From Protula sp. h YS-2021 (lineage: Eukaryota > Annelida > Polychaeta > Sabellida > Serpulidae), in NCBI GenBank assembly GCA_949752745.1, contig OX457031.1:24938081-25002080 (forward strand): 64,000 bases of DNA, in the 5' to 3' direction. Both the position numbers and the translations under genes were made by a program. The notes under the pieces are model-generated. The model was given only the letters and a program-made list of their open reading frames with translations. It had not been told where the DNA came from and ran no database searches. This document shows, in pieces, positions 56,235 to 64,000 of the stretch (positions are counted from its first letter, which is position 1; each line of letters opens with the position of its first letter).

Positions 56235-57622
56235 TATTTTTATCTTGGAGGCACAATACAACTACGCAAAACATATTTGCTTTAAGGCTTAATTAATTAG
56301 AAAATAAATCACCGTAACACATTTCTATGCTGTAGAGTGAAGCCAATAATTTAGGGGTTATCCAGATTTTAGACGAACTGAAAGACGGTAGAGCAGACAG
56401 ACAGTTATTACTTGAAACACCAATCCAGGAGATGTAAGAGGAGCTATCAATCAAGTATTTAATCAATTTTTGACAGCCCCCCCCCCACTTCTCCCGCGTT
56501 CACGAAATTTACCGACAGGCCACCCACAGACACGGCCCCTACCCATACCTAATATGCTTTGTAACTACAAATGTTGTAGCTAAGGCACAGCCTCTTGGGA
56601 TCATGGACCAGCACAGTGAAACCTTATTAAGCCTTGAAATACGGTGTTTTTCACGCATTTTCAGCAGATCGTATGTGCCCCCCCCCTCCCCTCCCCCCCT
56701 TCCCCACCGCCTCCTTACCTAGATAGTGTGGGATAAACATCAGAAAAAGGAATATTACGTATCCGTTGATCTTTATTAGCATAAAAAATTTGAAACAAAA
56801 ACAAATATAATATTAAATGTAATATTAAACTATTTCAATACAACAGATCTTTTTACAAATATTAACATTTTTTTCGAATTTTCAGCGACACTTACACTGA
56901 ATTGTTTTACTTGTGATTCGAAATACAACCTGTCTCTGAGAAACAGAATGGCGTAAAAAGCCACGGACACTTCAGAGTAATCAACTCGGTATAACCCTTA
57001 TTCAAATTTAATTTGGCAGGTTAGATGAAATAAAAATCATTTGTGCGGCCCAGCTAAAATCAAGGCGACACTGCACTTTAGGCTTAAGGCCCATACCCCT
57101 TCCCCATGCTTACAAAACTGGTCAAAACCATCCTGCTTCTTACCGAGAACTTAATCACAGTGAATGTTGGGTGTCCATAAAAAAATTACAGAACCTAGTC
57201 CTGCCCCCGCCCGCTTAACCCCACATATCTCTGCCTGCAGGTCATCACATAAATTGCTCCAGCACTACTCCAATGCTCTAGTTTGCTCAGCCTTGGGACA
57301 TGTGTCAGCTGTTATGTTTTCTTACGTTACGCTGGCACTACAGTTTACGTACTCATGCAATGTTGCACTTGTTAAATTCCCGTTGGGTGGATTTTATAGC
57401 ACAACGAATAATTTCCAGAATATTCCGTGTACTGCACGAACTACGACCGCCTGCCACATACGCCGACCCCTCCCCCTCCCCCACCCCCCCCACACACACA
57501 CACAAGCGGCTTCTCCTTGCTGCTGTGTTATTCTCAAGACTACACAATAGTATCACTCATGCTACACCAAAATACAAGCACTGTTCGGTAGCTAGTCATG
57601 TACAATCTTAGACTGGGACCTT
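56235..57622. other. Intergenic, nothing recognised
   Basis: Includes poly-C runs (about 56476-56485 and 56677-56698) and a short (CA)n at 57487-57504. No supported gene. Confidence 0.45.
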
Positions 57623-59450
57623 CTATTTCTTCTTTTGTCTTTCCATTTCTTTTAGTCCTTCCTTGAACTCTGTTTTGAAAGTCTCAGAGAATTGTGTTAG
57701 TTTATGCCGAGTTCCCCTGAAGGGCTGGTCATCAAGTTTTTGCGGCCCTGCCGAACCCTGCACTCTATCCCGATGCCCTGAAATGTATAAATATTATGCA
57801 CGCAATGAATGCTTATTTCAATAGATGAAACAACTGAAATAACACCGGCCAATGCAAAAGCATATGTGTATTTTGTTCTGCTTTATTTTTTTTTTACTAA
57901 TTTTTAACTTATTTTTCTTATGTTGCTGTTTTACTAACTGAGTTAACTTAATTATTTGATATTTATTTCTTGATTAATTATACAGTTATACTTTAAATTT
58001 TGTAATTTTTCTATGTTTTAGATAATATTTAAGATAGAGTTCTCCTTCCGTACACCAGGCACTGCTCCGGTGGTATAGGTAAGCGGTATGTCTGGCTGCC
58101 CATTTTATTGGTTTGCTGTGCGACAACTGCAATGCGACAAAAATCAATGGAATTAACGGACAATAATTAAAGCAAACTTCCGGAACGGACCTGGGCTGAT
58201 TTTAATGGGCAGCGTTTGCAAAGCGTGCATCAGCGAAAATAAACAAGAACGACATTGTTTTGATGATGTTTTTGGTAGAAGAGAACTTATATACAAACGG
58301 CTGGGGTAAGTTAGACAAATCATTAGAAGCATCGATCTACACTATATTATTTGACTTTAATTCTATGAAAAACTTGAGTTGAGTTGACAAGACTATGTTA
58401 TTATCATTATTGTTATTATCAAACCTTCGTACTTTGGTCTAAAATGCAATAAACTGCATATTTTTTCATTGGAGGAGAATACTTTACATACCAAAAAAAT
58501 ATGTGACGTCACGCACTCGTTATAACAACAGAAAGAGCACAACCTCAAAAGTCTCCCCCCTCCCCCAAAATACCGCTTTATACGCAACTACTTTATGAAT
58601 GACCCCTTAACTGTACCTTTTCTATCACCTCTGGATTCTTTCCTAACATACTGAAAGAGAAAAAACAGAGCATGATGTATTCTACAGTTCTTTATAACTG
58701 ACCATTACACGGAAATACTAAGCAATACCTGAGATCTAATGCTGAAGGAAAACCCAAGCACAACGCAGAAATTACTTGGCGAAATTTGACAGAACCCTCG
58801 GATCGCCTAACTTCAGGTGACACTGGCACAGAAAGGAAATTTACGTAAAATGTGGTTCAATAAACTGATCCGCGACATGTGACTTAATCTGGCGAACGTT
58901 AGCACATATTTTAACCAGTGCAAGCAAAACATGAGAAGTACAGGCTTATATAACACAGTTACAATCGACACATATTTAGTTTCTTGTTTTTGCAAACAAA
59001 AACAAATGTCTCCCAGAGTAAACCCATGATTCTGCAATAAAAATTCGTCTTTTTTCATTCTGCAAAATAATCATAGCAAAATTTATCTTCACTAAAGCAG
59101 ATCTTTTTTCTCCGAGTCTGGAAGGTGGTCGCCAAAACGAGTTTTACTGTACGTTACATTTTTATCCGGGTCTGGAAGTTGGTCAAAACAGGCCGTTTTT
59201 GCCGTTTTACTTTACATCTTTTTATCCTGGTCTTGAAGGTGGTCGTTTCAAATAGGTTTTACGGCAGTCCTTTCTATCCGGGTCTGGAAGACTGCGGTAA
59301 AACCTACATTTCCATCGGCCAAAAAGCACTAGAAACACATTCTTCATAGCTGCGCAACACGTGACTCACCTGGATAGAAGGGGTGATAACGACTTCATAA
59401 TGCACCATAATTGACGTTGACCCCTGACTTAGTGACATGTTACGTAATAG
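57623..59450 (-). CDS. Unrecognised minus-strand gene, three 3' exons
   Basis: Three segments have good acceptor and donor signals on the minus strand and compatible phases. They are 59370-59450 (81 nt, phase 0-0, donor gtgagt), 58617-58650 (34 nt, phase 0 to 1, acceptor 'ttctctttcag', donor gtacag) and 57623-57777 (155 nt, acceptor 'atacatttcag', stop TAG at 57623-57625). The joined protein reads LLRNMSLSQGSTSIMVHYEVV ... YVRKESRGDRKG ... and ends in a hydrophilic Lys/Glu-rich helix-like tail, GLKEMERQKKK. No family is recognised. Upstream exons are not identified; an acceptor-preceded frame at 59547-59621 may be an alternative terminal exon. The phases agree throughout, but the chain is a prediction. 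Confidence 0.4.
59105..59315. repeat. Four degenerate ~55-60 bp tandem units
   Basis: 'atccgggtctggaaggtggtc' followed by 'gttttac' recurs from about 59112, 59166, 59226 and 59277. It lies directly downstream (on the minus strand) of the 59370-59450 exon. Confidence 0.8.
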
Positions 59451-59789
59451 CTGTAAATGAGTAACGTAAAGGTCAATTACAGGCAATGACACAGCCACAG
59501 ACAAAGAAATAGCAATGGGTCGATATTCGATGTCAATAGTCAATAGTCAATAGGTCGATGCTGCTAATGTCTTCAAGCAGTCTAAAGAATGGAGGAACAC
59601 TTCAGAATCTTCTTGAAAATGCTGAAATCCGTAGCGTAGTTAACAACTGTGCTCAGTTGACGAAACAGCCGACAAAACAGAGAAGGCGAGTGGGAAGGTG
59701 GTGTGGGTGACATCATACACTTTTCTAAATTTTCTTTACGAGTTTAATGTTTTACAAGAACTGTGTGACTTATCCAAGGAGTAAATACA

Positions 59790-60570
59790 CCAAGTGTAAA
59801 GTCGGTCCGACTTTCCGCTATCGAGATATTTTACTTAGCAACAGAATTTTTTTTTACGTAATGACGCCTTTCTTACTTTCACTACACACGTCAAAAGTAA
59901 AACAGTCTTCCGACTGATCCAAGGAAAAGCCACCTTGTTCAAATTGTGCGCACATCTTACCTGATGTCATGTGGTGTTTACGTTCCTTCTACCCCCAACA
60001 AAATTTAACAGAATTTTTCGGACCTACCAAGCAAAATACTCACCACTTTTGAACTTTCTCCTATGTTCAACGGCTGAAAAATCTTACTTACAAGATTTTA
60101 TCGTTATGACGTCACACGCCTTTCTTAATTTGGCCACATCCATCAAAAGTTGACAGAACCATCCGACTGACCAAAGAAATAACCACATAAAATTTAAAGT
60201 CGATATGACTTTCCGTTATCGAGGTATTTTGCATACAAGATCTTATTCAAAATATATACATATTTTACGTGATGACGTCATACGTCGCACTCGTTCCTTC
60301 TACTCGCGACAAAATTTGACACAATCTTTCGGACCTAGCAAGCAACAATCCCACGCATGTTCGGCGGCTGCGAAATTTGGCACAAAAGAATTTCACGTAA
60401 TGACGTCATACGCCACCCCTAATAGCTTAACATGCCTAAAAAATTGACAGAATCGTCCGACCTAACCAAAGAACAAACAGATCAAGTTTGAAGGACTTTT
60501 CGTTCTCGAGATTTCTTGCATACAACATTTTGGTCACAACAGATTGACACACACTGGTAGAGACACGCAC
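59790..60570. repeat. Degenerate ~150-bp tandem repeat
   Basis: Repeated blocks hold 'gtcggtccgactttccg', 'atcgagatattt', 'tacgtaatgacg(tcata)cg' and 'ttgacagaatc.tccgac' in constant order, diverged. No coding capacity. Confidence 0.7.
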
Positions 60571-61847
60571 ACATAGAACGTACAAACACTATATGTCTCC
60601 CCTTGCTCGGGCAGACATCAATCTTTGGAAAAAAGATTTATACTTGTTTCATTAACACGTCATGTCTTGCTTCACTTGTTGTGATATGGATCCGAAAATA
60701 TGTGTTAGAATAAATATCGCAAAAATAGCTTTTACTCAGAATATATAAGGATATACAAAAAAAAAAAATGAGTACAGTGGGTTTCAGTCTGTAATTGTTC
60801 AATTTTCCATTCTTCCTCCCTTTTCACTTTCCAGTGTGGAACTTGTACGAGGGAGAGGAGACAGAATTGGTTAGAGTACATAGTAACTGGTGATAGCAAA
60901 ATGTTCAATTTGAATCTACTGTAACCACTCGTTCTCTTCCCCCCTCGTGCTCGCATGCAATTACAACACAAAATCTTTTTAAAACTTAAACAAAATTTTA
61001 AAAATAATTTTTTTTTTTTGGTTTTGTTTTACTTAAAGACGATTGTCCTTCTAACCGTTTGTCAATCTTTTGTTTAGCTGCAGCACAACTTCACCGAGCA
61101 TCATGCAGAAGAACAGATAACAACGTTTATAACCCATACCTAATAAGTTCCTACAAGCGCTATCAAGTTATGCAATAATAAAAAGAAAAGGACGGTTACT
61201 ACGAAAAACGAAAAGGTGAATTTGGCAATTTATAGTCTAATTGCCATTTTGCACAAACATCAGATCTCTTGATTTGAAGCAGCACCTTATGTTTGATATT
61301 TTTTACAGAAAAATGATTTAATTCCTTTGACAACATCTTACTCGAAATCAATGAAATGTGCTTGTTTTTCCTGGATTACATTTATTTCAAGTATATAAAC
61401 GGGCACTATTCATGTTTTCCCCACACTGATATGGTGATTGAAGGGACTTAAATGTTGACAGAAATATCTTGTTTGTTTGTTTTTAAGGAATAATATTGCG
61501 ACTGTCCTAATAAACACATATACATAGTTGTCTATTACACCTGACGTGTTTCATAACACAGTATTTGCTCTATCTATATTGTGCTACAAGGACGAGACAA
61601 TAATTGGGACAAAATTATTGGTTTTTAATGATTGAGTGAAATATCCTTCAACTTACACGTGAACAAAATATATATACCACCGACAGAAGAGGTCTAACCA
61701 AACACTGCTGACACAAAACACAGCAACTTCCCAGTATACGGACATTAAACTACACAAAAGTATAAACTGTGTTTCTAAGGTAAACAACGGACAAGTTTGG
61801 GACATCAAATGTCGGCATGAACATGAACCGATCACAAACAGCGTTAC

Positions 61848-61880
61848 AAACGATGTCCCGGAACCAAGATGGCGACGTCA
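61848..61880. promoter_or_regulatory. Possible core promoter (ETS/YY1/CRE-like cluster)
   Basis: Within ~25 bp lie CCGGAA (ETS-like), CAAGATGGCGAC (YY1-like, placed as in many housekeeping promoters) and GACGTCA (CRE half). A 43-codon plus frame starts at this ATG (61869-62000, MATSTNEQLINLAG...). It could be a first exon or the 5' end of the minus-strand gene. No transcript evidence. Confidence 0.3.
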
Positions 61881-62495
61881 ACAAATGAACAGCTGATCAA
61901 TCTAGCTGGTTTTATTAACTTTTCTCTTGAACAACAAAAGATACTTTCAATTTTAAGTTACAATATTATGAAATACACTTTCCCAAGTATGAGGATCTAA
62001 GGATATCTAATAGTAAAATGAGTAAAGCAGGTTTCAGCCTATCTGCGTCAAATGTCTCATTCTACCCTCCGTCCCATTCTACGGTTTGGGCCTTTATCAC
62101 AAACAAAGTTCAATTTGACCTTTCGACAGATTTTATTACTGAACTTAAATATCGAAGAATTTTCATTGGTACAAAACAATGCGATAAACTCCGAATATCG
62201 CTCATTATGCCCTCAGTTACCCACAATGCATTGCATGAAGGTGTCCGCAAGAATTTCCCTATGGGGAAAGTGAGCGATAAACAATAAGCTACACTTCCTT
62301 GTTCATTTTAACCATTATTATCTAAAACATTGACAGTGATGTAACCATTTTTTACTTTATTAACATCTGCAGCAATTTACTCATGTCTGGTAATCAGAAT
62401 TATCTTTATTCGTGTATTTCTTGAAACGAAACGGCGAAATGTCAAAACGATTAGCTATTTTCAGAGCAGGTCATATTCAGTACAACTCTTTCCTC

Positions 62496-62605
62496 GCTGT
62501 TGTCCAACAGCCGACCTCTTCGGGGGTTCGGTCTGTTGTGTATAACACCTTTTTACTCTGCAGACCCACATGGGATTCCGCGAAAAACTAATCATGAAAG
62601 ATAGG
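62496..62605. repeat. Hairpin-containing dispersed repeat, copy 2
   Basis: Contains the perfect small hairpin GCTGTTG-TC-CAACAGC and the longer CAACAG ... CTGTTG stem. It matches 45230-45340 and abuts the reverse transcriptase remnant. Confidence 0.65.
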
Positions 62606-62607
62606 AA

Positions 62608-63325
62608 CTACTTTTTAAAATCTATCTTCTTTGCTAATTCTTCAGCAATCCTTGACAAAGGTGTATACCTGAAAGTGCGTTCTGTTAGCAGCGCCTTCAA
62701 CCTACGTAAATTTTCTGAAACTCTGATCCGTGATCTGCATTTGCTGATGATTGTGTCTTGTCTACTCACACACAGATCATTACAGATGGATGTGCTGATG
62801 CAGCAAAGAAATTAATTATCAACACGTCTTAATTATCAACATGAGAAAAAACCGAAATGCTGTGTCAGCATGCCTCTGATGATCGATACATATTCATCGG
62901 AGACACAAACATGAAATCTGAAGAATTTTTGCTATCTTGGAAGCACATTTTTATCCAAGGGAAGTATATATATATTTTAACCAAACACATAGCGAAAGTC
63001 AATTCCGTGTTTCGTAGACTATCACGCAACCTTTGGAGTAACAGGTTCACTGAACTTAAGACGAAGATTAGTGTTTGTAATGTCGTCGATATATCCACAG
63101 TACCCGGCGGAAGCAAAACGTTGACGCTCTCTAGAAGGCATATGCGTCAACTGGACTCCTGCTGTCAAATATGTGGTATCAAGTGGCAAATTAAAGTACC
63201 AAACACCGAAGTCCACGGGGGAACTGGCTGTAAAGCTATAGAAGCCAAAATCATTCTTGGTCAGTTGCACTGGTTGAGATGCGTTAGGTACATGGACGAT
63301 CCAAAGGCTGTGGCCAGCTGAAAGA
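62608..63325 (+). pseudogene. Non-LTR retrotransposon reverse transcriptase, decayed 3' part
   Basis: Consecutive pieces in shifting frames follow the usual order of a LINE RT C-terminal half. First comes K-G-V-Y-L-K-V-R then F-N-L-R. Next, in a different frame, is the catalytic motif F-A-D-D (62740-62751) with C-V-L-S-T-H-T, then A-A-K-K-L. After that come K-T-E-M-type and F-I-G-D-T words, then Y-L-G-S-T. The last ~100 codons (about 63000-63310) read R-R-H-M-R-Q-L-D then I-K-W-Q-I-K-V-P-N-T-E-V and G-Q-L-H-W-L-R. Several frameshifts and stops break it. The 5' part (endonuclease) is absent. Confidence 0.75.
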
Positions 63326-64000
63326 GGGATAGACCTTCAAAATAATAAAATATTATCAAAATTAATTAACATTCTAAAACTGTTTATACTTAACTAAAGA
63401 ACTAAAGTCTGTAAGATATCTGTTAAATTTTCCTTGAACTAAGAATGAACAGTCAGTAACCTACAGATAACACTCTTTTAAACACAGTTCTTAAATTTAG
63501 CTACAAAACGTAAATATAATGGAAAGTATACATACAAATCTTGAACTAATTTCGTAGAATTAGCGGTTTATACAACTTTTTGCAAAAAAAGTCGATTTCA
63601 TAAATGAAGAAAACAAAAGAATTATCTGGGTCATGAGTCGGTTTGAATTGTTAAAAATAGACAAAAGACATGCATAAAAAGTATTTAGTGTTACAAAGGT
63701 ATTTGTTGTACTTCAAGCTATCAGAAGGAACTTTAATGTTCTCTGAAGCAAGCAGGTCTTAGATAAGAGGTGAGTATAAAGCATCTATGAGATAGCATTA
63801 GCCTTGTCATGATGCGTGTATACTCGGGATCACATGGCAAATGGTAAAAACTCATTGCGTGACGGGGTTCTAGTGTTATATCGGGGTATCGCAGTTGAAG
63901 CAATAAATCACAAAGTAAGAGTTTTACCAGTCCTAAAGACAAACACAAACACGATAACAAAAAATAAAAAGACAATAAGAAATTAGAGGTTTTCTTACAA
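63326..64000. other. Window end, no gene firmly supported
   Basis: An acceptor-like 'gtgtttgtctttag' on the minus strand precedes an open frame (63733-63945) of ~70 codons with protein-like composition (LRYPDITLEPRHAMSFYHL). It has no recognised family. Treat as a weak exon candidate. Confidence 0.25.

Noticed and set aside
55943..56296. 117-codon plus frame
   Set aside because: It begins inside and runs out through the right TIR of the 603-bp element; no transposase motif.
62865..63270. Minus-strand frames near the window end
   Set aside because: They lie antisense to the reverse transcriptase remnant, which explains the open stretch on the plus strand.

Overview
The window is eukaryotic. 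Genes are split by GT-AG introns, the DNA is AT-rich, polyadenylation signals are present, and it is full of microsatellites, minisatellites and decayed DNA transposons. The best guess is a lophotrochozoan, probably a mollusc. Supports are an EGF plus peritrophin-A (CBM14) extracellular gene of the kind common in shell or matrix secretomes, a pearl-like element (tetranucleotide microsatellite next to ~175-bp monomers), an intronless TRIM gene, and pogo, Tc1 and Mutator-like remnants. No organism-specific marker is present, so this is inference.

Layout. 1-1070: minisatellite. 1377-3459 (+): last four exons of an EGF/EGF/CBM14 secreted protein gene whose 5' part lies outside the window. 6840-8281: Mutator-like element with a transposase fragment and a second element nested inside it. 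11128-16081 (+): gene A, five coding exons. 21253-22141: terminal-inverted-repeat element filled with GATATC/GATCTC words. 24492-25760: pogo/Tigger-like remnant. 29436-48852 (+): gene B, a paralogue of gene A. Its long introns hold a pearl-like element, a dead Tc1 transposon and a 71-bp satellite. 51650-53662 (-): intronless coding region of a TRIM (RING, B-box, coiled coil, probable NHL-like propeller) E3 ligase. 54153-54584 and 55632-56234: two short inverted-repeat elements. 57623-59450 (-): three phase-compatible exons of an unrecognised gene. 62575-63325 (+): decayed non-LTR reverse transcriptase.

The most interesting content is the A/B pair. Both genes have the same exon boundaries and intron phases (1, 1, 2, 2). 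They encode a precursor with an N-terminal hydrophobic segment long enough to be a membrane anchor, two copies of a small cysteine box (C-x2/3-C-x2-C-x2-C), a very acidic linker, and a furin-type RRKR|Q site. After the site comes a ~117-120 residue domain with eight conserved cysteines ending in the shared motif LPCYCRCTN. That layout is a pro-cytokine or pro-neurotrophin design. The mature part resembles Spätzle/neurotrophin and IL-17 cystine knots, and I cannot separate these without a profile search. A tandem pair of membrane-tethered, protease-released cystine-knot ligands is the candidate undescribed system here.

A second theme is at least three and probably four inverted-repeat element families. 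In each, the terminal repeats are stacks of short (~12-15 bp) iterated words, and three have recognisable 8-9 bp target duplications.
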